DNA of 44,614 bases from an uncultured Bacteroidales bacterium (GTDB taxonomy: Bacteria > Bacteroidota > Bacteroidia > Bacteroidales > Bacteroidaceae). Position numbers and translations under genes: made by a program. Within the stretch, counting starts at the first letter, position 1. Every line of letters starts with the position of its first letter. The stretch lies in NCBI GenBank assembly GCA_902774275.1, contig CACYHN010000009.1, positions 1 through 44,614 of the forward strand, given 5' to 3'. Below, piece by piece: positions 1 through 8,053 of this stretch. The notes below the pieces were generated by a model that saw only the letters and a list, made by a program, of their open reading frames with translations, was not told the origin of the DNA and made no database searches.

Positions 1-178
1 AGACCGCAACGTGCTCTTTGCCGTCATCGCCAGTTTCACTCTGAGCGGCATCTGCGCTGTGGCGCCTGTCATCAGTCAGTGGAGCAGCGGCATGCGAACA
101 GTCGTTCTGACCGTTGTGATATCGGCCGTAGCGGCATGGCTCAAACCTATTAAGTCCGATGACAATGGAGCAGCATAG
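1..178 (+). CDS. azlC: AzlC-family branched-chain amino acid exporter, large subunit (3' end only)
   Basis: The reading frame is open from base 2 to a TAG at 176-178 and gives 58 residues of a hydrophobic protein, with two membrane segments around FAVIASFTLSG and VVLTVVISAVAAWL and a short polar tail. The 5' part lies outside the window. The assignment rests on the hydrophobic C-terminus and mainly on the next gene, a typical AzlD that overlaps it by 20 bases; AzlC and AzlD form a two-subunit branched-chain amino acid exporter in the inner membrane. The overlap suggests translational coupling. Confidence 0.75.
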   Translation, partial: DRNVLFAVIASFTLSGICAVAPVISQWSSGMRTVVLTVVISAVAAWLKPIKSDDNGAA

Positions 179-461
179 AATACTGATTTACATACTTTTA
201 GCCATTGTCACGACCAACCTGATTCGCGTCCTGCCCATGGTATTCATCAAGGGACCCATAAGCAACCGCTTTGTGCGAAGTTTCCTTTACTACGTGCCAT
301 ACGTCACGCTGGCAGTCATGACGTTTCCCGATATGATATCGGCCACACCCACACCCTGGCCCGGCCTGATTGCGCTGGTAGTAGGCATCGTTGCCGCCTG
401 GCTGCGATTGGGACTCCTGCCCGTTGCCGCCATCTGCTGCCTCATAGTCTACCTCCTGTAA
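159..461 (+). CDS. azlD: AzlD-family branched-chain amino acid transporter subunit
   Basis: 100 residues, the usual AzlD size, with three to four hydrophobic segments and the family-like motif TNLIRVLPMVF near the N-terminus and YVPYVTLAVMTFPD in the middle. AzlD is the small partner of AzlC in export of branched-chain amino acids and their analogues across the inner membrane. It overlaps the end of azlC. An alternative start is the second ATG at 165. A stem-loop repeat follows its stop directly. Confidence 0.8.
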   Translation: MTMEQHRILIYILLAIVTTNLIRVLPMVFIKGPISNRFVRSFLYYVPYVTLAVMTFPDMISATPTPWPGLIALVVGIVAAWLRLGLLPVAAICCLIVYLL

Positions 462-464
462 AAG

Positions 465-502
465 TGACGCAAAACGAAACGACCCCAATGCGGCGATTTT
501 TT
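465..502. repeat. Chimeric copy of the GAAACGACCCC stem-loop repeat
   Basis: Directly after the azlD stop. The left part (GTGACGC then AAAACGAAACGACCCC) matches the copies near 43814-43902, while the right part (AATGCGGCG followed by T6) matches the copy at 1101-1141. The two halves pair only partly, so this looks like a recombinant or decayed copy. The run of T after it may still help termination. Confidence 0.6.
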
Positions 503-503
503 A

Positions 504-511
504 TACATTTG
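504..511 (+). promoter_or_regulatory. -7 promoter element of the lipoprotein gene
   Basis: TACATTTG fits the Bacteroidetes -7 consensus TAnnTTTG and lies 20 bases upstream of the ATG at 531. No clear -33 TTTG is present at the expected 19-20 base distance, where the repeat lies instead. Confidence 0.5.
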
Positions 512-530
512 TGAATCAAACCAATCAGTT

Positions 531-1100
531 ATGAAAAAAGTATTTCTATTCTTATCGGCCGCACTTGCGATGATGGCCATTGCCTCTTGTGATAAAAATG
601 AAGAAAAAGAGCAGAACGAACCCGAAAAGAACGTTACTGTTGAGATTAACGCAGCCAACCTTCAGGGTACCTGGGAAGGTGGTGTAGAGCATGATTTCGG
701 CCAGGGTTATCCCCAGAAATGGCGCCTTCAGATTGAAGGAGAGAATTATACAAACTGGCATACCTACCAGACAGCCGGCACCACAAAAGATGAAGTTCAG
801 GGCCTTAAGACCGTGGGCAACAAGGAGAAGGGCACCTGGGCTTATGCCAATAAAAAACTGTCGTTCACTCCTACTGAGCAATTTGCGTCATACTATCAGG
901 TGATGAAACCGGATTATTCCCTCGGCGGGAATGTCTATTACGACTATAATGAGGAAACCATGGAGTCGACCACCTGGTATGTGACTCCCGAGTCACTTGT
1001 AAGGCCTTCGTTCAACTCCGAGTGGACTGTCATTTCGCTGACCAAGACTGCTCTCACCGTCAAGATCAACATGGACACTTTCGTCCTGCAAAAAAAGTGA
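531..1100 (+). CDS. Putative lipoprotein, possibly lipocalin-like
   Basis: 189 residues. The N-terminus (MKKVFLFLSAALAMMAIASC) is a lipoprotein signal with cysteine 20 as the likely lipidated residue, followed by an acidic, Lys/Glu-rich linker. The mature part starts with LQGTWEGG, the entry motif common in lipocalin-like and DUF4488-like Bacteroidetes lipoproteins, and is rich in beta-prone segments (WRLQIEGENYTNW, GTWAYANKKLSFTP). I infer a small outer-membrane or periplasmic lipoprotein; the ligand is unknown. It stands alone between azlD and the efflux operon, with its own -7 element and a strong terminator hairpin. Confidence 0.7.
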   Translation: MKKVFLFLSAALAMMAIASCDKNEEKEQNEPEKNVTVEINAANLQGTWEGGVEHDFGQGYPQKWRLQIEGENYTNWHTYQTAGTTKDEVQGLKTVGNKEKGTWAYANKKLSFTPTEQFASYYQVMKPDYSLGGNVYYDYNEETMESTTWYVTPESLVRPSFNSEWTVISLTKTALTVKINMDTFVLQKK

Positions 1101-1141
1101 AAAAACGCCGCATTAGGAAACGACCCCAATGCGGCGTTTTT
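1101..1141 (+). terminator. Terminator hairpin after the lipoprotein gene; repeat family copy
   Basis: Perfect 14-bp stem (AAAAACGCCGCATT at 1101-1114 with AATGCGGCGTTTTT at 1128-1141) around a loop containing GGAAACGACCCC. It lies right after the stop, has A and T tracts on either side and can work in both directions. It belongs to the same loop family as 465-502, 35836-35876 and 43814-43902. Confidence 0.8.
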
Positions 1142-1152
1142 AAAAAAAAAAG

Positions 1153-1160
1153 TAAATTTG
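1153..1160 (+). promoter_or_regulatory. -7 promoter element of the RND efflux operon
   Basis: TAAATTTG fits TAnnTTTG and is 26 bases upstream of the ATG at 1186. The preceding terminator occupies the region where a -33 element would be, and no TTTG is visible there. Confidence 0.5.
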
Positions 1161-1185
1161 CACCTTTAAGATTAACCTTATATTT

Positions 1186-2265
1186 ATGAGCAAAACTACC
1201 AAATGGGTGCTGATTGCCGCTATTGTTATAGGACTGGCCGTTTTAGGAATATACCGTTTTAAACCAAAATCAAACTCAGAAATACCCACGGGGCCGATGC
1301 CCACAGCCGGTGCGCCGATAGGCCGAGGAGGCCAGACTTTATTGGTGCGTCACGTAGTGATGCAGCCCACTGAGCTTGTAGATGGCATCAACATCAGCGG
1401 AAGCCTCATTCCGAACGAGGAGGTGAACCTGTCATTCGAGACATCGGGCAAGATTACCGGAATTTTCTTTGAGGAGGGCAGCAAGGTCCGTAAAGGTCAG
1501 GTACTGGCCAAGATAAACGATGCCCCTCTACAGGCCCAACTCAAGAAGTTAGAGGCCCAGTATCAGTCAACCGAGGACCGTCTGGCCCGCCAGAAAGCGC
1601 TCTACGAGAAGGAGGCCGTAAGTAAGGAGGCTTACCAGGAGGCCGAGGCCAACTTCAACAAGCTCCAGGCCGATATAGAGGAGTGCCGCGCCAAGCTTGA
1701 CCAGACCGAGCTCAAGGCCCCGTTTGACGGAATAATAGGCCTGCGTCAGGTAAGCGTGGGTGCATACGCATCGCCCAGCATAAGCGTAGCCACACTCACC
1801 AACACTGAGAAACTCAAGGTGGAGTTTGCCATCCCCGAGCGTTACGCAGGCGTGCTCCAGAACGGCGCCAAGCTCACATTCACGGTAGAGGGCATTGATG
1901 AAGTTTTCCCCGCCCAGGTATATGCCACCAACTCCAAGGTTGACCAGGGCACCCGTACCTATCTGGTACGTGCCATTTACAATAACGTGGGCGGCAAGCT
2001 TGTTCCGGGCCGATACGTAAGCGTAACCCTGAATACCCGCACATTCCCCAACGCCCTTGCAGTACCCAGCGAGGCCATCATATCCGAGATGGGTATAGAC
2101 AAGGTGTTCCTCTATAAGGGCGGCAAGGCCATTCCGCAGGAGATTACCAAGGGTCTGCGTACCGATGCAATGGTTCAGGTGCTGAGCGGCCTCAATGTTG
2201 GAGATACCGTTATAACCAGCGGCACCATGCAGCTGCGTACCGGAATGAGGGTTGAACTCAAATAA
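1186..2265 (+). CDS. RND efflux periplasmic adaptor (membrane fusion protein)
   Basis: 359 residues of the AcrA/HlyD family. Residues 7-24 form an N-terminal membrane anchor without a lipobox. Then come the lipoyl/barrel-sandwich half (FETSGKITGIFFEEGSKVRKGQVLAKIND), an alpha-helical hairpin (LEAQYQSTEDRLARQ onward), the second sandwich half (LKAPFDGIIGLRQVSVGAYAS), a beta-barrel and a membrane-proximal domain ending SGTMQLRTGMRVEL. It bridges the inner-membrane pump and the TolC-like channel encoded by the next two genes; the gap to the pump gene is 12 bases. Substrate cannot be told from sequence. Confidence 0.93.
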   Translation: MSKTTKWVLIAAIVIGLAVLGIYRFKPKSNSEIPTGPMPTAGAPIGRGGQTLLVRHVVMQPTELVDGINISGSLIPNEEVNLSFETSGKITGIFFEEGSKVRKGQVLAKINDAPLQAQLKKLEAQYQSTEDRLARQKALYEKEAVSKEAYQEAEANFNKLQADIEECRAKLDQTELKAPFDGIIGLRQVSVGAYASPSISVATLTNTEKLKVEFAIPERYAGVLQNGAKLTFTVEGIDEVFPAQVYATNSKVDQGTRTYLVRAIYNNVGGKLVPGRYVSVTLNTRTFPNALAVPSEAIISEMGIDKVFLYKGGKAIPQEITKGLRTDAMVQVLSGLNVGDTVITSGTMQLRTGMRVELK

Positions 2266-2277
2266 TCCCGCCTGACG

Positions 2278-5200
2278 ATGAACATCTCTGAACTTAGTAT
2301 CCGCCGACCGGTACTTGCCACAGTACTGGTGCTCATAATAATACTGTTCGGTATCGTAGGTTACACCAGCCTTGGTGTGCGCGAGTACCCGTCAGTAGAT
2401 AACCCCATAATATCGGTATCGGCCTCCTATCCCGGAGCCAACGCTGAGGTTATTGAGAATCAGATTACCGAGCCGCTCGAGCAGCAGATCAACGGTATCC
2501 CGGGTATCCGCTCACTCTCATCGGTAAGCCAGTACGGAAGCAGCCGCATAACCGTAGAGTTTGAGCTCTCTGTTGACCTTGAGACCGCCGCCAACGACGT
2601 GCGTGACAAGGTATCGCGCGCCCAGCGAATGCTGCCCCGTGACTGCGATCCCCCCACAGTTTCCAAGGCCGATGCCGACGCAATGCCAATCCTTATGGTG
2701 GCCCTGCACTCCGATAAGCGCTCCCTGCTGGAACTGAGTGAGCTGGCAGACCTTGTGGTTAAGGAGCAGCTCCAGACCATCCAGGACGTAAGCTCCGTAA
2801 TGATATGGGGTGAAAAACGTTACTGCATGCGTCTGTGGCTTGATCCAGTAAAGATGTCAGGTTACGGCATCACCCCCATGGACGTAAAGAATGCCCTTGA
2901 CAAGGAGAACGTGGAGCTGCCGTCAGGTACCATTGAGGGTAATACCACTGAGCTTGAGATACGTACCCTAGGCCAGATGCACACCACTGAGGAGTTCAAC
3001 AACCTAGTAATAAAGCATGACGGCACCAAGGTAATCCGATTCAGTGACGTTGGCCAGGCCGAGCTCAGCCCGCGCGACATAAAGAGTTACATGAAGATGA
3101 ACGGCATCCCCATGGTGGGTGTGGCAGTTACCCCGCAGCCGGGTGCCAACCACATCAACATTGCCAACGCCGTTTATGACCGCATGAAACTGATGGAGAA
3201 GGACCTGCCTGAGGACGTTGGTTACGAGTACGGATTTGACAACACCCGATTCATCCGCGCCAGTATCAATGAGGTAAAGACCACCCTGTATGAGGCATTC
3301 ATACTGGTTATCTTCATCATTTTCCTGTTCCTGCGCGACTGGCGTGTAACCCTTATCCCCTGCCTTGTAATCCCTGTATCAATTGTAGGTTCATTCTTTG
3401 TGATGTACATGCTGGGATTCAGTATCAACGTGCTCTCAATGCTTGCGGTGGTGCTGTCGGTAGGACTTGTGGTCGATGACGCCATCGTTATGACCGAGAA
3501 CATCTACAACCGAATAGAAAAAGGCATGACCCCGCTGCAGGCCGGCATAGACGGCTCGCGCGAGATCCTGTTCGCCATCATATCGACCTCAATCACACTG
3601 CTCTGCGTATTCGTACCTATCGTATTCATGCAGGGCCAGACGGGCCGATTGTTCCGCGAGTTTGCATTCGTGATTGCGGGCGCCGTGGTGATATCGACCT
3701 TTGCGGCTCTTACATTCACCCCAATGCTCTCTACCAAGATTCTGGTAAAGCGTGAAAAGAAGAATGCGTTCTACGCATGGTCAGAGCCCTTCTTTGATGG
3801 CATGAACAAGTATTACAGCAAGAGCCTGGAGTTCATCCTGCGTAACCGCTGGATAACAATAGTCACCATGGTGTTGGCGCTGGGAGCAGCAGTCTGGATG
3901 TGGACCAAGACCCCGTCTGAGATGGCTCCAATGGAAGACCGTTCACAGGTGACAGTCCGTACCCAGGGCCCCGAGGGCGTAACCTATGAGTACATGCGTG
4001 ACTACACCGAGCGCATAAACGATGTGGTTGATTCACTTATGCCCGATGCCAAGTTCGTGACAGCACGTGTATCGAGCGGCGGCGGTAACATACAGATTAC
4101 CCTCAAGGACATTAACGAGCGCAGCTACTCGCAGATGGAGGTGTTTGAGAAACTGAGCGCCGCCGTACGCCGCGAGAACGATGCCCGCGCGTTCGTACAG
4201 CAACAGTCATCATTTGCAGGCGGCCGTGGCGGCATGCCGGTACGCTACGTTCTGCAGGCCACCAATATTGAGAAGCTGCAGGATGTGCTGCCCAAATTCC
4301 TGGCCCGTGTCAATGAGAACCCTGCCTTCCAGATGGCCGATGCAGACCTTAAGTTCTCCAAGCCTGAGGTCCGCATATCCATAAACCGTGAAAAGGCCAA
4401 TCTGCTGGGCGTAAGCACCCGTGACATTGCGCAGACCCTGCAGTGGGGCTTGAGCGGCCAGCGAATGGGTTACCTCTACATGAACGGAAAGCAGTATGAC
4501 ATCATAGGTGAGATAAACCGCCAGCAGCGTAACACCACCCAGGCCCTCAAGTCCATCTACATGCGTAGCGGAAACGGCAGCATGATACAGATGGAGAACC
4601 TGGTTGATCTTAAAGAGGATATCGCTCCACCCCGCCTTTACCGTTACAACAGGTTCGTATCGGCCACCGTATCGGCCGGACTGGGTAAAGGCTACACTCT
4701 TGGACAGGCACTTGACGAGATGGACAAGATTGCCAAGGAGACTCTTGATGATACATTCCGCACCGCGCTTACCGGTGAGTCAAAGGATTTCCGCGAGAGT
4801 TCCAACAGCCTGCTGTTCGCTTTCGGTCTGGCACTGCTGCTTATCTACCTGATCCTGGCTGCACAGTTTGAGAGTTTCAAGGATCCGCTCATAGTGATGA
4901 TTACCGTGCCTCTGGCTGTGTTCGGAGCACTTGTATTCCTGCGCGGCGGAGCCCAGACGATGAACATATTCAGTGAGATTGGCATTATAATGCTGATAGG
5001 ACTTGTGGCCAAGAACGGTATCCTGATTGTGGAGTTTGCCAATCAGAAACAGGAGGCCGGAATTGACAAGTTCATTGCTATCCGTGATGCATCAATACAG
5101 CGTCTAAGACCTATCCTCATGACCAGTACATCAACCATGCTGGGTCTGCTGCCGCTTATGTTCGCCCACGGTGAAGGCAGCGCCGGACGTGTGGCTATGG

Positions 5201-5313
5201 GTACAGCCGTTGTAGGCGGTATGCTTATATCCACATTCTTTACCATGTACATTGTACCTGCCATATACAGCTACATTTCAACTGACCGTAAAACCCGCAA
5301 GAAAAAGGAATGA
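2278..5313 (+). CDS. RND multidrug efflux pump, inner-membrane transporter (AcrB/HAE1 type)
   Basis: 1011 residues, usual length for the family. N-terminal MNISELSIRRPVLATVLVL enters the first membrane helix; a large periplasmic loop contains SYPGANAEVIENQI; helices 2-6 begin at about 338, with the proton-relay aspartate pair at D400-D401 (GLVVDDAIVMTENI). The second half repeats this plan, with GLVAKNGILIVEFAN in the tenth helix and RLRPILMTS after it. It uses the proton gradient to expel hydrophobic compounds through the adaptor and the outer-membrane factor encoded beside it. Its last codons overlap the start of the TolC-like gene by 4 bases (ATGA). Confidence 0.95.
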   Translation: MNISELSIRRPVLATVLVLIIILFGIVGYTSLGVREYPSVDNPIISVSASYPGANAEVIENQITEPLEQQINGIPGIRSLSSVSQYGSSRITVEFELSVDLETAANDVRDKVSRAQRMLPRDCDPPTVSKADADAMPILMVALHSDKRSLLELSELADLVVKEQLQTIQDVSSVMIWGEKRYCMRLWLDPVKMSGYGITPMDVKNALDKENVELPSGTIEGNTTELEIRTLGQMHTTEEFNNLVIKHDGTKVIRFSDVGQAELSPRDIKSYMKMNGIPMVGVAVTPQPGANHINIANAVYDRMKLMEKDLPEDVGYEYGFDNTRFIRASINEVKTTLYEAFILVIFIIFLFLRDWRVTLIPCLVIPVSIVGSFFVMYMLGFSINVLSMLAVVLSVGLVVDDAIVMTENIYNRIEKGMTPLQAGIDGSREILFAIISTSITLLCVFVPIVFMQGQTGRLFREFAFVIAGAVVISTFAALTFTPMLSTKILVKREKKNAFYAWSEPFFDGMNKYYSKSLEFILRNRWITIVTMVLALGAAVWMWTKTPSEMAPMEDRSQVTVRTQGPEGVTYEYMRDYTERINDVVDSLMPDAKFVTARVSSGGGNIQITLKDINERSYSQMEVFEKLSAAVRRENDARAFVQQQSSFAGGRGGMPVRYVLQATNIEKLQDVLPKFLARVNENPAFQMADADLKFSKPEVRISINREKANLLGVSTRDIAQTLQWGLSGQRMGYLYMNGKQYDIIGEINRQQRNTTQALKSIYMRSGNGSMIQMENLVDLKEDIAPPRLYRYNRFVSATVSAGLGKGYTLGQALDEMDKIAKETLDDTFRTALTGESKDFRESSNSLLFAFGLALLLIYLILAAQFESFKDPLIVMITVPLAVFGALVFLRGGAQTMNIFSEIGIIMLIGLVAKNGILIVEFANQKQEAGIDKFIAIRDASIQRLRPILMTSTSTMLGLLPLMFAHGEGSAGRVAMGTAVVGGMLISTFFTMYIVPAIYSYISTDRKTRKKKE

Positions 5314-6629
5314 AACCACATACGATAACACTGGCTATTGCAGCCTTGTCTGTCAGTCTGGGAACATCAGCCCAGATCATGACTCTTAAGGATTGTCTTG
5401 AAAAAGGCATCAGTGATAGTTATCAGATAAAACTGGTCAATATCTCTGAGGAGAAAGCCGCCAACAATGATTCCTGGCTTTATGCCGGAGGTTCACCCAC
5501 CGTAAGTGCATCGGGCAGTTACTCTGGCTCGATTTCCAGCAATGATGCTACACTTGCCTCAGATGGTTCTACTGTCTCTAACCGCAATGTATTGGACCAC
5601 ACCCTCAGCGCCCAGATCCGTGCTGACTGGACCGTTTTTGACGGATTCAGCATACAGGCCACACGCAGCCGCCTGGATGAACTGCACAACCAGGGTACAA
5701 TCCAGACCCGCATCACGATTGAGGACTATATAGCAAGCCTCACTACAGAGTACTACAATCTGGTCAAACAGACCATACACCTTAAGAATCTGGAGTATGC
5801 AGCTGCCCTGTCCAAGGAACGTCTGCGCATAAGCAGTGAACGCTATGACATGGGTGGCAATTCCCGTCTTGAGATGCAGCAGGCACAGGTTTATTTCAAC
5901 TCGGACAGCGCAAAAAGCCTTAAGCAGCATGAGTCTGTGGCATCGGCCAACATACGCATCAACCGCCTCATGTCAAACCAGGACCTTCGTTCAGTACATG
6001 TAGCTGCCGATACAGCCATCAACCTGCTTACAGGACTTGATTATGAGTCTCTCTATGAGGATATGATGAAGACCAATGCATCACTGCTGCGTGCAGAGAG
6101 CAACCGTACGCTGGCACAGCTGGACCGCCGCACCGTTCAGGCCCGTAACTATCCGTATCTTAAGGTAAATGCATCATACGGCCTGTCACATAACATCTAC
6201 GGCAACAGCACCTACACAGAGCGCACCAACTGGGGCCCCTCTTTCGGTGCCACAATGGGTATAAACCTGGTTACAGGTAAACAGCGCGTACAGGAGCGCA
6301 ACGCCCGTCTGGATGAACTCACAGCCGATATCACCGTTGAGCAGCTTGAACTACAGCTCCGCGCCAATCTGGATGATTTCTGGCAGGCCTACATGAACAA
6401 CCTCAAGCTGCTTGAGCTACAGGAACAGAACCTCAAGACCGCGCAGGAGACTATGGAGATAGCACAGGAGCGCTACATGCTGGGTAACCTGTCAGGCCTT
6501 GAGATGCGTGAAGCACAGAAATCCCTCCTTGATGCCGAGGAGAGCCTCCTCCAGGCCCAATACGACACCAAAGTCTGCGAGATATCCCTCCTTCAGATCA
6601 GCGGCCGCATCATGCAGTACCTGGAATAA
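5310..6629 (+). CDS. TolC-family outer membrane efflux protein
   Basis: 439 residues with a signal peptide ending near TSAQ (residues 1-21). It has two repeats of the outer membrane efflux protein domain; LTTEYYNLVKQTIHLKNLEYAA and FWQAYMNNLKLLELQEQNL are the paired helical segments, and RYDMGGNSRLEMQQAQ / RYMLGNLSGLEMREAQ are the equivalent turns in the two repeats. It completes the three-part efflux system and is translationally coupled to the pump gene. Its stop is followed within two bases by a short repeat tract. Confidence 0.93.
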   Translation: MKPHTITLAIAALSVSLGTSAQIMTLKDCLEKGISDSYQIKLVNISEEKAANNDSWLYAGGSPTVSASGSYSGSISSNDATLASDGSTVSNRNVLDHTLSAQIRADWTVFDGFSIQATRSRLDELHNQGTIQTRITIEDYIASLTTEYYNLVKQTIHLKNLEYAAALSKERLRISSERYDMGGNSRLEMQQAQVYFNSDSAKSLKQHESVASANIRINRLMSNQDLRSVHVAADTAINLLTGLDYESLYEDMMKTNASLLRAESNRTLAQLDRRTVQARNYPYLKVNASYGLSHNIYGNSTYTERTNWGPSFGATMGINLVTGKQRVQERNARLDELTADITVEQLELQLRANLDDFWQAYMNNLKLLELQEQNLKTAQETMEIAQERYMLGNLSGLEMREAQKSLLDAEESLLQAQYDTKVCEISLLQISGRIMQYLE

Positions 6630-6630
6630 A

Positions 6631-6666
6631 TTCAATTGAAAATTGAAAATTGAAAATTGAGAATTC
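6631..6666. repeat. GAAAATTGA short tandem repeat
   Basis: Immediately after the tolC-like stop there are three to four tandem units of AAAATTG ending GAGAATTC. The same words form the inverted repeat at 14871-14985 and a single unit (ATTGAGAATT) recurs at 6741-6750. Confidence 0.75.
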
Positions 6667-6730
6667 TTGGAGCAGCGAGAGGAGAGAAAGTTTACTTTCT
6701 ATCCCGAGTCGCGACAAGAATCATGGAACG
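6661..6730. repeat. Long imperfect hairpin
   Basis: GAATTCTTG at 6661 can pair, with interruptions, to CAAGAATC ending at about 6722, with inner pairing GAAAG-TTTA-CTTTC at the tip. No reading frame of note lies here. It resembles other structured gaps in this window. Confidence 0.5.
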
Positions 6731-6798
6731 AAGTGACATAATTGAGAATTAATACAACCGCACCTGCGTTTCCCCGTGCGTGTCCCTAATCCGCACAA

Positions 6799-6897
6799 GG
6801 TTTCCAGCTGCACACACCAGCACGGTTTCCAGCTGCAGTTATAGTAACGGCGTTCCGCCGTTACCCGGCCGGAGGCCGGCCCGTTTGCGGAGCAAAC
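6799..6897. repeat. Direct repeat plus a chain of three perfect tri-loop hairpins
   Basis: GGTTTCCAGCTGCA occurs at 6799-6812 and again at 6824-6837. Three perfect hairpins follow back to back, all with 3-base loops: 6844-6864 (9-bp stem, loop TTC), 6865-6879 (CCGGCC, loop GGA) and 6883-6897 (GTTTGC, loop GGA). The words CCCGGCC and AAACTAAAAAAAGG recur in the gap at 18664-18740. The surrounding gap (6630-7003) holds no gene I can support. Confidence 0.75.
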
Positions 6898-6954
6898 TAA
6901 AAAAAGGTATGGCTTCACCGCAGCTGCTAAGTCTGGCTGAATCAACACAAAAAA

Positions 6955-6984
6955 GAAAGGATGCAAAATCAATTGCATCCTTTC
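6955..6984 (-). terminator. Terminator of the histone H1-like gene
   Basis: Perfect 12-bp stem (GAAAGGATGCAA / TTGCATCCTTTC) with a 6-base loop, 19 bases past the stop of the minus-strand gene, followed on that strand by six T. It has a T tract on the plus side as well. Confidence 0.85.
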
Positions 6985-7003
6985 CTTTTTGTCTGAAAAT
7001 AAA

Positions 7004-7177
7004 TCACTTAGCAGCTGCGAGTGAAGCCTTACGGAACTCCTTCATAAGCTTCTCAAGCTCCAATGATGCCTTACGAGCACGTGTACCGGCAGCCTTGTTA
7101 CCCTTCTCAACCTGTGCGTTAGCGTCCTTTGCAAATGCTGCATAAAGCTCAGCAGCCTGTTTCAAAATTTTCTCCAT
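7004..7177 (-). CDS. Histone H1-like nucleoid protein (57 aa)
   Basis: ATG at 7175-7177 to TGA at 7004-7006 on the minus strand gives 57 residues starting MEKILKQAAELYAAFAKDA and containing NKAAGTRARKASLELEKL and MKEFRKASLAAAK. This Lys/Ala-rich pattern is that of the Bacteroidetes histone H1-like (Hc1) proteins of about 55-60 residues. I infer a small basic DNA-binding protein. It has a complete promoter (7223-7253) and its own terminator, so it is a single-gene unit. Confidence 0.85.
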   Translation of the reverse strand: MEKILKQAAELYAAFAKDANAQVEKGNKAAGTRARKASLELEKLMKEFRKASLAAAK

Positions 7178-7222
7178 AGTTGTTTGTTATTGAAATGATT
7201 AATTGGTTAATTCATACTGTCG

Positions 7223-7253
7223 CAAAAATAACACTATTTCCAATAGTCGCAAA
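7223..7253 (-). promoter_or_regulatory. Promoter of the histone H1-like gene with a palindrome in the spacer
   Basis: On the minus strand TTTG (7253-7250), a 19-base spacer and TATTTTTG (7230-7223) match the Bacteroidetes consensus exactly. The spacer contains the palindrome ACTATT-TCC-AATAGT (7233-7247), a possible operator. A near copy (ACTATT-GCC-AATAAT) is at 7367-7381, upstream of the divergent DUF4468 gene. Confidence 0.75.
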
Positions 7254-7392
7254 GATTAGGTTATATTTTTTTTGAAAAAAAGTGAAAATTTTCTTCAAAT
7301 GAGTAAAAACAGGCAAAAATAGCCCCAAATATGCCTCTGAGCACGCCATAGTTGTTAAATCATACCACTATTGCCAATAATGCTTTCAAGCG

Positions 7393-7424
7393 TTTCCACT
7401 TTTACATAAAAAGCACTATTTTTG
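7393..7424 (+). promoter_or_regulatory. Promoter of the DUF4468-porin operon
   Basis: TTTC (7393-7396), 20 bases, then TATTTTTG (7417-7424). This places transcription start near 7431, so the ATG at 7422 cannot be used and translation must begin at 7455. Confidence 0.65.
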
Positions 7425-7454
7425 TGCTGTATATTTTTCAATAAGGTATATAGT

Positions 7455-8048
7455 ATGAAAAAAGCATTATTTACAATAACAGCACTATTGGTAAGCCTGA
7501 TGGCTTTTGCAAAACAATCCAATGAGCAGGATCCCAAATACGGTAAAGGGGCTGTCCCTGTTGATGAAAACGGCAGTGTCTATTTCACACAGACCTTTGA
7601 CATACCTGAGGGAATGTCTGAGGACCGTTGCTATGAACTCCTGTTCAACTGGGCCAAGGGACGTTTCGCTTTGCCGTACGCAAATGCAGGCCGCGTACTC
7701 AACGAGGATGCAGAATCACGCCGTTATATCTTCCACGTCGATCAGATGATAGTATTCAAAAGCACCGCCCTCACTGCTGATGAATCAAAAATATCATACA
7801 ACTTCTCTGCCATAGTCAAGGACGGTAAATTCACTCTCAAGATAACGGACATCAAATACCGTTATGAGGAGGGTCGTGAAGGAGGCGGCAAGATATTCCC
7901 TGCTGAGGATTGGATAACTGACCAGGAGGCTTATAACCGCAAGGGAACCAAATTCCTAAAAAGTACAGGCAAGTTCCGCATCAAGACCATTGACCTCAAG
8001 GATATTCAGTTCCAGAAAGCCTTTGAGGCAATATCAGATAACAAGTAA
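7455..8048 (+). CDS. DUF4468 domain secreted protein
   Basis: 197 residues from ATG 7455, chosen because it follows the promoter and begins a clear signal peptide (MKKALFTITALLVSLMAFA). The mature part has the DUF4468 pattern: VYFTQTFDIPEGMSEDRCYELLFNWA, then a central beta-rich stretch (YIFHVDQMIVFKS, SYNFSAIVKDGKFTLKITDIKYRY) typical of this TBP-like fold seen in Bacteroidetes periplasmic proteins of unknown role. It is first in a tight run; the next gene starts 5 bases after its stop. Confidence 0.8.
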   Translation: MKKALFTITALLVSLMAFAKQSNEQDPKYGKGAVPVDENGSVYFTQTFDIPEGMSEDRCYELLFNWAKGRFALPYANAGRVLNEDAESRRYIFHVDQMIVFKSTALTADESKISYNFSAIVKDGKFTLKITDIKYRYEEGREGGGKIFPAEDWITDQEAYNRKGTKFLKSTGKFRIKTIDLKDIQFQKAFEAISDNK

Positions 8049-8053
8049 TCCTG

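Noticed and set aside
6780-7145. 121-residue open frame on the plus strand
   Set aside because: Crosses the tri-loop hairpins, a terminator and the H1-like gene on the other strand, which is the real gene.
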